A DNA stretch of 44,554 nucleotides. It comes from Thauera aminoaromatica S2 (GTDB lineage: Bacteria > Pseudomonadota > Gammaproteobacteria > Burkholderiales > Rhodocyclaceae). Under the pieces are notes generated by a model, which saw nothing but the letters and a program-made list of their open reading frames with translations, made no database searches and was not told the origin of the DNA. Shown here piece by piece: positions 35,421-43,115 of the stretch; position 1 is the stretch's first letter; every line of letters starts with the position of its first letter. The stretch spans positions 1-44,554 of the forward strand of contig NZ_AMXD01000016.1 in the NCBI RefSeq assembly GCF_000310185.1, given 5' to 3'. The position numbers and the translations under genes were made by a program.

Positions 35421-35571
35421 GAATCGCGACTTGCGTCGCTCCTACCCGACGTCGAAGCCGCTTCACGCGCCGGTCCCCCCGTCACCTTCCGGAACCCGTA
35501 ACGCCTTGGCGCCGCGTCACCCCGGGGGCACCCTGTCGGTTTTCGTGGGAGCGACGCAAGTCGCGATCGGA
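35421..35571. repeat. Inverted pair of REP-like repeats
   Basis: A reverse copy (ATCGCGACTTGCGTCGCTCC within 35421-35445) and a forward copy (GGGAGCGACGCAAGTCGCGA within 35545-35571) lie 100 bases apart in the gap after the glycosyltransferase gene. The two are the best-matching pair in the window. Confidence 0.75.
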
Positions 35572-35618
35572 CGGTTCGGCTGCGACGGACGTCGAGGGCC
35601 AGCGCCTGCGCACGGCCC

Positions 35619-35780
35619 TCAGCCGTAGATCCTGCACATCCCCGGCAGCGATACCGGGTTGGTGAAATAGCCCAGCACGCTGAAGAACACCGACAGCAGC
35701 GCGAGCACGATCAACCAGCGCCGGTGACGGCTCGCCCAGGCGACGAGGCCGCGGACCCGCCCGGCGGGACCGATCCTCAT
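35619..35780 (-). CDS. Small membrane protein downstream of orn
   Basis: 53 residues. An arginine-rich start (MRIGPAGRVRGL, ASRHRR) is followed by one membrane helix, WLIVLALLSVFFSVLGYF, and a short tail NPVSLPGMCRIYG. The positive N-terminus predicts that it faces the cytoplasm. AGGAG lies seven bases before the ATG at 35780, 17 bases after the stop of orn, so it is likely co-transcribed. The family is not recognised; it could easily be missed in annotation because of its size. Confidence 0.65.
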   Translation of the reverse strand: MRIGPAGRVRGLVAWASRHRRWLIVLALLSVFFSVLGYFTNPVSLPGMCRIYG

Positions 35781-35796
35781 GTCGCGCTCCTCGCGC

Positions 35797-36345
35797 TCAG
35801 TCCAGGCGCAGGAAGTGGTCGCGATAGTGGCGCAGCTCGGCGATCGACTCGTGGATGTCGGCGAGCGCGGTGTGGCTGCCCGCCTTCTTGACACCCGCGT
35901 AGATCTCCGGACGCCAGCGCCGCGCGAGCTCCTTGAGCGTGGACACGTCGAGGTTGCGGTAGTGGAACCACGCCTCGAGTTCCGGCATCCAGCGCGCGAG
36001 GAACCTGCGGTCCTGGCACACCGAATTGCCGCACATCGGCGAGGTGCGCGCAGGCACGTGCGCGCGCAGGAAGGCCAGCACCTGCGCCTCGGCATCGGCC
36101 TCCGACATCGTGGAGGCGCGTACCCGAGCGGTGAGCCCGGACTTGCCATGGGTATTGCGGTTCCACTCGTCCATGCCGTCGAGCACGCTGTCGGGCTGAT
36201 GCACGGCGATCACCGGCGCCTCGGCGATCACTTCGAGCGCCTCGTCGGTGAGCACGATCGCGATCTCGATGATGCGGTCACGATCGGGTTCGAGGCCGGT
36301 CATCTCCATGTCCAGCCATATCAGCGTCTTCGGGTCCTGTGCCAT
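35797..36345 (-). CDS. orn: Oligoribonuclease
   Basis: 182 residues. A DEDDh 3'-5' exoribonuclease that degrades two- to five-base RNA, chiefly dinucleotides including pGpG from cyclic di-GMP turnover. Catalytic residues: D12 and E14 in [20 protein letters not shown], the third aspartate in [19 protein letters not shown], and histidine plus the last aspartate in [20 protein letters not shown]. The frame runs back to 36489, but homologues begin near the ATG at 36345. It is divergent from the M48 peptidase gene, an order common in betaproteobacteria, and is followed by a 53-residue membrane protein. Confidence 0.96.
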   Translation of the reverse strand: MAQDPKTLIWLDMEMTGLEPDRDRIIEIAIVLTDEALEVIAEAPVIAVHQPDSVLDGMDEWNRNTHGKSGLTARVRASTMSEADAEAQVLAFLRAHVPARTSPMCGNSVCQDRRFLARWMPELEAWFHYRNLDVSTLKELARRWRPEIYAGVKKAGSHTALADIHESIAELRHYRDHFLRLD

Positions 36346-36530
36346 AATCCGTCCGCCCTTTTCCGGGGCCTTCCTGCGAAACAATGAGGGCGCGATTGTG
36401 TCATAGATCGCGTACGTTGCCGGCCTCGGCCAGCAGCGATCGCGCCAGCCTGTCACGGACAGCAGCGCATGGCCGGTCGGGTCGCACACCTGCCCGCAGC
36501 CCTACCTCCATCCACCGCCCGCGCTTCGCA

Positions 36531-37817
36531 ATGACCGATCCCGCCCCATTCATGCTGTCGCCCTTCGGCCTGCCGCCTCTTTCCGCCCTGTTCCTGGCCT
36601 TCCTGGTCGCCGGTACCGTGCTCGGCCTCGGTCTGCTGCATCGCCACGCCCACCACGTGCGCCGCCATCGCGACGCGGTGCCGCAGCCCTTCGCCGGCTC
36701 GATTCCCCTGCATTCGCACCAGCGTGCCGCCGACTACACCGTCGCGCGCGCGCGCCTGTCCGCCTTCCACGCCGCGGCCAACGCCGGCTTCGTGCTCGCG
36801 CTCACGCTCGGCGGCGGGCTGCAGGCGATGCACGACGCCTGGGCGGACGTGCTGCCCGCCGGCGGGCTCGCCCACGGCGTCGCGCTGCTCGCCAGCCTGG
36901 GCGTGCTCGGCTGGCTGTTCGAACTACCCTTCGCGCTGCTGCGCACCTTCGGCATCGAGAGGACCTTCGGCTTCAACCGCATGACGCCGCGCCTCTACCT
37001 CGCCGACACCGTGCGCGAGGCCGCGCTCGCCGCGCTGATCGGGCTGCCGCTGCTCGCCGCGGTGCTGTGGCTGACGCTGGCGACGGGCGCGCTGTGGTGG
37101 GCCTGGGTGTGGGCGTTCTGGCTCGGCTTCAACCTGCTCGCGATGGTGATCTGGCCGACCTTCATCGCGCCGCTGTTCAACAAGTTCACCCCGCTCGCCG
37201 ACGCCACGCTGAAGGCGCGCGTCGAGGCCCTGCTCGCGCGCTGCGGCTTTCGCGCCAAGGGCCTGTTCGTGATGGACGGCTCGCGCCGCTCGGCACACGG
37301 CAACGCCTACTTCACCGGGCTGGGCGCGGCCAAGCGCATCGTGTTCTTCGACACCCTGCTCGACAAGCTCGATGCCGACGAGGTCGAGGCGGTGCTCGCG
37401 CACGAGCTCGGCCACTTCCACCACCGCCACCTGCTGCGCCGGCTGGCGGTGCTCGCCCCGGCCAGCCTGGGCGTGCTCGCCTTGCTCGGCTGGCTCGCCC
37501 AGCAGCCCTGGTTCTTCTCCGGGCTGGGCATGCAAAGCGCCGACCTGGCGAGCGCGCTCGCCCTGTTCACGCTGGTACTGCCGGTGTTCAGCTTCCCGCT
37601 CGCGCCGCTCGCGAGCCACTGGTCGCGCAAGCACGAGTTCGAGGCCGACGCCTACGCCGCCCGCCAGGCCGACGCCGGCAAGCTGGTGAGCGCGCTGGTC
37701 AAGCTCTACCGCGACAACGCCTCCACGCTGACGCCCGACCCGCTGTACTCGCGCTTCCACGACTCGCATCCGCCCGCCGCGCTGCGCATCGCGCGCCTGC
37801 AGGCGCTGCAACGGTGA
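36531..37817 (+). CDS. M48-family (Ste24-type) membrane zinc metallopeptidase
   Basis: 428 residues. About six membrane segments; a long N-terminal part carries PFALLRTFGIERTFGFNRMT, the Ste24/CaaX-protease signature. The zinc site is AVLAHELGHFHHRHLLRR (HExxH) with the third ligand glutamate in SRKHEFEADAYAAR. It should cut membrane or misfolded proteins; CaaX processing itself is absent from bacteria. ATG 36531 is used; the M8 ATG is an alternative. Its stop overlaps the GTG of rsgA (GTGA), so the two are translationally coupled or at least co-transcribed. Confidence 0.92.
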   Translation: MTDPAPFMLSPFGLPPLSALFLAFLVAGTVLGLGLLHRHAHHVRRHRDAVPQPFAGSIPLHSHQRAADYTVARARLSAFHAAANAGFVLALTLGGGLQAMHDAWADVLPAGGLAHGVALLASLGVLGWLFELPFALLRTFGIERTFGFNRMTPRLYLADTVREAALAALIGLPLLAAVLWLTLATGALWWAWVWAFWLGFNLLAMVIWPTFIAPLFNKFTPLADATLKARVEALLARCGFRAKGLFVMDGSRRSAHGNAYFTGLGAAKRIVFFDTLLDKLDADEVEAVLAHELGHFHHRHLLRRLAVLAPASLGVLALLGWLAQQPWFFSGLGMQSADLASALALFTLVLPVFSFPLAPLASHWSRKHEFEADAYAARQADAGKLVSALVKLYRDNASTLTPDPLYSRFHDSHPPAALRIARLQALQR

Positions 37818-37822
37818 GCGGC

Positions 37823-38767
37823 ATGCGCAAGCGCACCCACGCCGGCGCGATCGCCGAAGCCCGCATCGACGGCGTGGTCGTGGCCGCCTTCGGCCGCCAC
37901 TACGAGGTCGACACCGCGCGCGGGCGCCTGCAGTGCTATCCGCGCGGCAAGAAGAGCAGCTACGCCTGCGGCGACGAGGTCGAGCTCGTGCCCGGCGGCG
38001 ACGGCCAGGGCGTGATCGAGACCCTGCATCCGCGCCGCAACCTGCTGTGGCGCTCGGACGCCTTCCGCGAGAAGCTGATCGCCTCCAACCTCAGCCATCT
38101 GGTGATCGTGGTCGCCACCGAGCCCGGTTTCTCCGATCTGCTGGTGTCGCGCTGCATCGCCGCGGCCGAGAGCCAGGGCATCGTGCCGCTGATCGTGCTC
38201 AACAAGGCCGACCTCGCCGCGCGCCTCGAGGCCGCCCGCCATCAGCTCGAGCCCTTCCGCAAGCTCGGCTACGAGGTCGTCGAGGTGTCCGCGCTGCAGG
38301 GCGCGGATGCACTGCGCGCTCGCCTGGCCGGCCTGCAGGCGATCTTCGTGGGCCAGTCGGGCATGGGCAAATCGACCCTGACCAACGCCATCGTGCCGGA
38401 GGCCCAGGCCGCCACCCGCGAGATCTCGGACGCGCTCGACTCGGGCAAGCACACCACGACCTTCGCACGGCTGTACCACCTGCCGGTGACCGCCGACGAA
38501 GCCCGCGGCGGCTGGCTGATCGACAGCCCCGGCCTGCAGGTGTTCGGGCTCGCCCACCTGGCGGCGGAGGACCTCGCCGAGACCTTCGTCGAGCTGCGCC
38601 CGCACCTGGGGCGCTGCCGCTTCCGTGACTGCCGCCACGACAGCGAGCCGGGTTGCGCGCTGCTCGGAGCACTCGAAGCCGGCGCCATCCACCCGCGGCG
38701 CTGGGAGCATTTCCGCGCCATCCGCAGCGAGATCGCCGAGGCGCGACGGCTCAATCCGGGCTGGTAG
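37823..38767 (+). CDS. rsgA: Ribosome small subunit-dependent GTPase A
   Basis: 314 residues, a circularly permuted GTPase that helps mature the 30S subunit. An OB-fold comes first (VVAAFGRHYEVDTARGRLQC), then the G motifs in permuted order: G4 LNKADLAAR, G1 GQSGMGKSTLTNAI, G3 IDSPGLQVFGL. The C-terminal zinc finger is CRFRDCRHDSEPGCAL. I use the ATG at 37823, which has GGTGAG ahead; the GTG at 37814 that overlaps the M48 peptidase stop would add three residues. Co-transcribed with the M48 gene, as in other betaproteobacteria. Confidence 0.95.
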   Translation: MRKRTHAGAIAEARIDGVVVAAFGRHYEVDTARGRLQCYPRGKKSSYACGDEVELVPGGDGQGVIETLHPRRNLLWRSDAFREKLIASNLSHLVIVVATEPGFSDLLVSRCIAAAESQGIVPLIVLNKADLAARLEAARHQLEPFRKLGYEVVEVSALQGADALRARLAGLQAIFVGQSGMGKSTLTNAIVPEAQAATREISDALDSGKHTTTFARLYHLPVTADEARGGWLIDSPGLQVFGLAHLAAEDLAETFVELRPHLGRCRFRDCRHDSEPGCALLGALEAGAIHPRRWEHFRAIRSEIAEARRLNPGW

Positions 38768-38800
38768 GCGACGCCCGCCCGACGCGCCTGCACGCGCAAC

Positions 38801-39772
38801 TCAGGCGCCGGCGAGCAGAAATTCCCGCACCGTGGCGATCTGCGCCGCATCCATCAGCATCGGCGCGTGCCCCACGCCGGGGAACTCCACCGTCTGCGCC
38901 CTCGGCCCGCGCGCGCCCATCGCCGCGAAGGTGGCCGGCTCCAGCAGGTCGGACTCTGCGCCGCGCAGCGCCAGGGTCGGGCAACGTATCGCTTCATATA
39001 CCGGCCACAGGTCGATATCGACCGGCACCGGATTGAGCCGGAAGACTTCGCCCAGTCCGGGGTCGTACACCATCGCGTAGCCCCCTTCGGCGTCATCCAT
39101 GCGACGCACCGAATATTCCGTGAGGTGGCGCCACTGCGCGTCGGTGAGCGCGCCGAAGGGCGCGCCGACCTCGCGGATGTAGGCCTCGGCCGCCGCGGGG
39201 TCGGCAAAGCGCGGCGCGCGTCCGACGTACTGGCCGATGCGACGCAGGGATGCTGCGGTGATCACCGGACCGACGTCGTTCAAGACCAGCCGGGTGATCG
39301 GCGTGCCGGCCAGGCTCGCGAGCAGCATGCCGATGATGCCGCCCATCGAGGTGCCGACCCAGTGCACCTCCTCGACGTCGAGGCGGGCGATCAGGGTGAC
39401 CATGTCGGCGACGTAGACCGGGAAGCCGTAGTCCGCCTTGTCCGTCAGCCAGTCGCTGCGCCCGCGCCCGACCACGTCCGGGCAGACGACGCGGTACTCG
39501 CCGGCGAGCGCGCGCGCGAGATCGTCGAAGTCGCGGCCGTTGCGGGTGAGACCGTGGACACAGACCAGCACGCGCCGATTCGTCGGCTCGCCCCATTCGG
39601 TGTAGGCCACGCGGTGCAGGCCGTGCGGCCCGCTGCACAGCACATGCCGGGCGCGCGGCTGGAGCAGCGGTTGCGCGGCGCGCACACGCTCCGGCTCCAC
39701 CGCGGCATGCTCGGCCGGGGTCGTCGGTGCGGACGGGCTGAAGAACTTCTTGAGCGAATCGAGCAGGGACAT
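38801..39772 (-). CDS. Alpha/beta-hydrolase fold protein
   Basis: 323 residues, cytoplasmic. The canonical fold is visible: RVLVCVHGLTRNGRDFDDLA (oxyanion HG), VCPDVVGRGRSDWL, the nucleophile elbow VGTSMGGIIGML with the catalytic serine, and the histidine in FPGVGHAPMLMD. The acid is probably the aspartate in RGAESDLLEPATF. About 60 residues precede the core. The frame extends to 39841, but MSLLDSLKKFF at 39772 is the likely start. Substrate unknown; annotation as a lipase or esterase would be a guess. It lies between rsgA (convergent) and comEC. Confidence 0.87.
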   Translation of the reverse strand: MSLLDSLKKFFSPSAPTTPAEHAAVEPERVRAAQPLLQPRARHVLCSGPHGLHRVAYTEWGEPTNRRVLVCVHGLTRNGRDFDDLARALAGEYRVVCPDVVGRGRSDWLTDKADYGFPVYVADMVTLIARLDVEEVHWVGTSMGGIIGMLLASLAGTPITRLVLNDVGPVITAASLRRIGQYVGRAPRFADPAAAEAYIREVGAPFGALTDAQWRHLTEYSVRRMDDAEGGYAMVYDPGLGEVFRLNPVPVDIDLWPVYEAIRCPTLALRGAESDLLEPATFAAMGARGPRAQTVEFPGVGHAPMLMDAAQIATVREFLLAGA

Positions 39773-39854
39773 GAGGGGCGGGCACTCGGAACGGGTTTCG
39801 GGTCGCTGCAAGTCTAGCCCGAAGCGGCGGATCCGGGACACAAGCCCGCCGCCC

Positions 39855-42302
39855 TCAGCGACCGTGCCAGTAGCGCGGCTGCATCTCGCGCTCGGCGTTC
39901 ACCTGGACGCCCTCCTCCGGCGCCGCCGCGAAGTCGATCCGGATCGCACCCTGCGCATCGGTGCGCCAATTGCGTGCCCCTGCCTCCGCCCAGCGCGCCC
40001 ACACCTCGGGGTGGGGATGGCCGAAGCTGTTGCGGCTGCCGGCGGAGTGGACCGCGTGTTCCGGGAGGGTCGCGTCGACGAAGGCGGCCGAGGACGACGA
40101 GCGGCTGCCATGGTGGGCGCTGACCACGACCGCGGCGGAAAGGCTTGCCGGTGGCTGGCGGGCGATCAGCTTGGCCTCGGCGGCGGTGCCGATGTCGCCG
40201 GTCAGCAGCAGCGCGCCGGCGGCGCCAACGACGCGCAGCACGCAGGAGGCGTCGTTGTCGTGCGGACTTGCGCCCGCGCCTGCCGGCTCCTCGCTCGGCG
40301 CGCGCACGGGCGCCGGATGCAGAATCTCGAAGCGCACGCCATCGCGCTCCCATGCGGGCACGCGTGCGCAGTCCGCAGGCTCGCGCCCGTGCGCCAGGCG
40401 GGCCGCCCAGGCTGCGCGTTCGCGCGCATGGACGGCCTGTCCGGCCAGCACCGTGCCCACCGGCAGGCCGGCGAGCAGCGAGGCCGCGCCACCCACATGA
40501 TCGGAATCCGGATGCGACAGCACCACCCGATCCAGCCAGCGCACGCCGGCCGCGCGCAGCCAGGGCAGGACCACCCGCTCGCCGGCATCGGACTCGCTGC
40601 CGAAGGGTGGCCCGCTGTCGTAGAGGAGGTCATGCGCACGCGTCTGCACATGCACCGCGAGACCCTGGCCGACGTCCAGCACCCAGGCGCGGAAACCGCC
40701 CTCCTGCGGGCGCGCCGGCTGCCAGGACAGCAGCGCCGCGAGCAATGCCGGTGCCGCCAACCGCCCCGGGCTTGCGCGCGGCAGCAGCAGGATCGCCACG
40801 GCGGCGAGCGCACCGCCGAAAAGCCACGGCGGCGGCGCCGCGCGCTCGATCATCGCCCTCTCGAGCGCTGCAAGCGGCGCAAGGAAATCCATCATCCACC
40901 CCGCGGCGAAGTCGGCAGGCACGAGCAGCAAGGGGATCGGCCAGGGAATCGCGAGCAGCACCAGCGGCGTGACGACGAAGCTCACCAGCGGAATCGCCAC
41001 CAGGTTGGCAAGCGGCGACAGCAACGGAACCGCCTGGAACTGCGCAAGCAGCAGCGGCACCAGCGCGAAGCTGATCGCGAGCTGCACGCGCAGCGCGGCG
41101 CGCCAGCCGGCCGACGGTGCGACACGGCCGCCGAGCACGGCGAGGATCACCGCCACCGCACCAAAGGACAGCCAGAAGCCGGCCGACAGCACCGCCCAGG
41201 GATCGACCACCAGCACCACGAGCAATGCGATCGCGAGTACGCGCGAGGGCGGTATGCGCCGCCCGCCGATCAGCGCCAGCGCGCCCACCAGCAGCATCAG
41301 CCAGGCGCGCAGCACCGGAACGCCCATGCCGGCCAGCAAGGCATAGGCGGTGGCCCCGGCCAGCCCGCCGAGCGCGTGCACCTGCTGCACCGGAACACGC
41401 AGCACCAGCGCCGGCTGCCGGCGCCACGCCGCGCCGGCGAGACCGCCGCAGAACATCGCCACCAGCGCCACGTGCAGGCCCGAGATGGACACCAGGTGGG
41501 CGACGCCGGTGCGGCGGAAGATCTCCCACTGCCCGGCATCGATGCCTTGTTGATCGCCGACCGCGAGCGCCACCAACAGGCCGGCGTGCGCCCCGTCGGG
41601 CAGGGCGGCGAGCATGCGCTCGCGCACCGTCGCGCGCACGCGATGGACGTGCTGCATCCAGGTGGCGGGAAGCTCGTCTAGGAGCCGCCCCGTCCCCCGC
41701 ACGCTGCCAGTGGCGCGGACCCCGCGCTCGAGCAACCAGGCCTCGTAGTCGAAGCCGGAGGGATTGGCGAAACCGTGGGGCCGCCACAGACGCACGGTCA
41801 GCGCCCAGCGCTCGCCCGGACGGGGCATCGCCAGCGGCAGGGGGCTCGCGGAATCGGCCTCGGCGTCGAGCTTGGCCTCGACAGCGGTGCGTTCGGGACG
41901 CCAGGCCAGCTGCACGAGTCCCGGCACGCCGGGCGTGTCGGGCTCGACCGCGAAGTCGAAGCGCCAGCCGGACCCGCTCGCGCGTGGCAGCCCGGCCACC
42001 CTGCCCCGCAGCTGCAACTCGACACCGTCGAGGGTGCCGGCGAGCTCGTCGCTCAGCCGGACCTCGGCCCGCCACGCCGCCCAGCCCGCGCCGGCGGCGA
42101 GCGCACCGAGTGCGGCCAGGGCGATGGGGATCCAGCGCCCAGCCCGAGCCGCCGACCCGCGGCCCCACGCCAACACCAACGCCAGCCGCAAGCCGAGCGC
42201 AGCGACGAGGCCGAGCGCCGCCGCGGCCACGACGCCATCGAGCGCAGCCGACCGCTGGACGAGGACGGTGCCGGCGAGGAAGGCGAGAGCGATGATGCGC
42301 AT
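39855..42302 (-). CDS. comEC: DNA internalization-related competence protein ComEC/Rec2
   Basis: 815 residues, full length. It forms the inner-membrane channel for single-stranded DNA during natural transformation. Layout: N-terminal membrane helices and DUF4131 OB-type region, then the competence domain with VALAVGDQQGIDAGQWEIFR and TGVAHLVSISGLHVALVAMF, and a C-terminal metallo-beta-lactamase domain (VLDVGQGLAVHVQTRAHDLL, LSHPDSDHVGG with the metal-binding HxDSDH, VSAHHGSRSSSS), which may degrade the other strand. The frame extends to 42362; ATG 42302 (MRIIALAFLAG) is chosen. No other competence gene is nearby. Confidence 0.94.
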   Translation of the reverse strand: MRIIALAFLAGTVLVQRSAALDGVVAAAALGLVAALGLRLALVLAWGRGSAARAGRWIPIALAALGALAAGAGWAAWRAEVRLSDELAGTLDGVELQLRGRVAGLPRASGSGWRFDFAVEPDTPGVPGLVQLAWRPERTAVEAKLDAEADSASPLPLAMPRPGERWALTVRLWRPHGFANPSGFDYEAWLLERGVRATGSVRGTGRLLDELPATWMQHVHRVRATVRERMLAALPDGAHAGLLVALAVGDQQGIDAGQWEIFRRTGVAHLVSISGLHVALVAMFCGGLAGAAWRRQPALVLRVPVQQVHALGGLAGATAYALLAGMGVPVLRAWLMLLVGALALIGGRRIPPSRVLAIALLVVLVVDPWAVLSAGFWLSFGAVAVILAVLGGRVAPSAGWRAALRVQLAISFALVPLLLAQFQAVPLLSPLANLVAIPLVSFVVTPLVLLAIPWPIPLLLVPADFAAGWMMDFLAPLAALERAMIERAAPPPWLFGGALAAVAILLLPRASPGRLAAPALLAALLSWQPARPQEGGFRAWVLDVGQGLAVHVQTRAHDLLYDSGPPFGSESDAGERVVLPWLRAAGVRWLDRVVLSHPDSDHVGGAASLLAGLPVGTVLAGQAVHARERAAWAARLAHGREPADCARVPAWERDGVRFEILHPAPVRAPSEEPAGAGASPHDNDASCVLRVVGAAGALLLTGDIGTAAEAKLIARQPPASLSAAVVVSAHHGSRSSSSAAFVDATLPEHAVHSAGSRNSFGHPHPEVWARWAEAGARNWRTDAQGAIRIDFAAAPEEGVQVNAEREMQPRYWHGR

Positions 42303-42472
42303 GGCATCGAGTATGCCTGAGGCATTCCCGGAAGGGCGGGCGCCGTGATCGCCGGCCGCCATCCCGCCCTCGACGGACGATCGCGACCCGGGCCGCCGCG
42401 TCGAGGATGGCCGCGCATGCCACGACGCGATGGGCCGGGCTCCTGCTAGACTCGCCCACGCGGACCTGAACC

Positions 42473-43009
42473 ATGCGCAAGCTCTTCAAACGCTTCCTCC
42501 CCGACCACCGCAGCGTCAGCGAGAACCGCTGGCTGCGGCCGTTCGCGTCCACCTTGCTGCATCCGCGCCTGTGGCACCTGAACCGCCATTCGGCGGCCGG
42601 GGCGGTGGCGGTGGGAATGTTCTGCGGCCTCATTCCCGGCCCCTTCCAGATGCCGAGCGCGGCGCTGTTTTGCGTGCTCTTCAGGGTCAACCTGCCGCTG
42701 GCGCTGATCACCACGCTCTACAGCAACCCGCTCACCATCGTCCCCCTCTACGTCGCGGCATTCGCGATCGGGAGCCTGATGTCGGGAAATGGTGCAGTCG
42801 CGTTCATCCCGCCGCCGGACTTCGCCGGCTTCGATCCACTGCAGTGGGCGGCCGACCTCGCAGCCTGGGCGGGCGAGCTGGGCCGCCCGCTGGTGGTCGG
42901 CCTGATCGTGCTCGCGGCAAGCCTGTCGATGGTGTCGTATCTGGCGGTGCGCTGGGGCTGGCGGCTGTGGCTGATCCGCCAGTGGCGGCAGAGACGGCAA
43001 CGGCGATAA
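42473..43009 (+). CDS. DUF2062 membrane protein
   Basis: 178 residues. The DUF2062 block is present: HPRLWHLNRHSAAGAVAVGM, FCGLIPGPFQMPSAALFCVL, NLPLALITTLYSNPLTIVPL, with about three membrane segments and a basic C-terminus (RLWLIRQWRQRRQRR). Function unknown. A TAGACT box lies 20 bases before the ATG at 42473; no strong ribosome binding site is seen, but homologues begin MRKLFKRFLP. Divergent from comEC across 170 bases. Confidence 0.9.
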   Translation: MRKLFKRFLPDHRSVSENRWLRPFASTLLHPRLWHLNRHSAAGAVAVGMFCGLIPGPFQMPSAALFCVLFRVNLPLALITTLYSNPLTIVPLYVAAFAIGSLMSGNGAVAFIPPPDFAGFDPLQWAADLAAWAGELGRPLVVGLIVLAASLSMVSYLAVRWGWRLWLIRQWRQRRQRR

Positions 43010-43115
43010 GCGGGCGCAGCGTCCGGTCCGCAAGATTCGAGCCCTGCGCGCGGCACGGCCTTCGCATCGCCGCAGGGCTCATGGAGAATCGATCGCAGCG
43101 GGCACCGCGAACACT

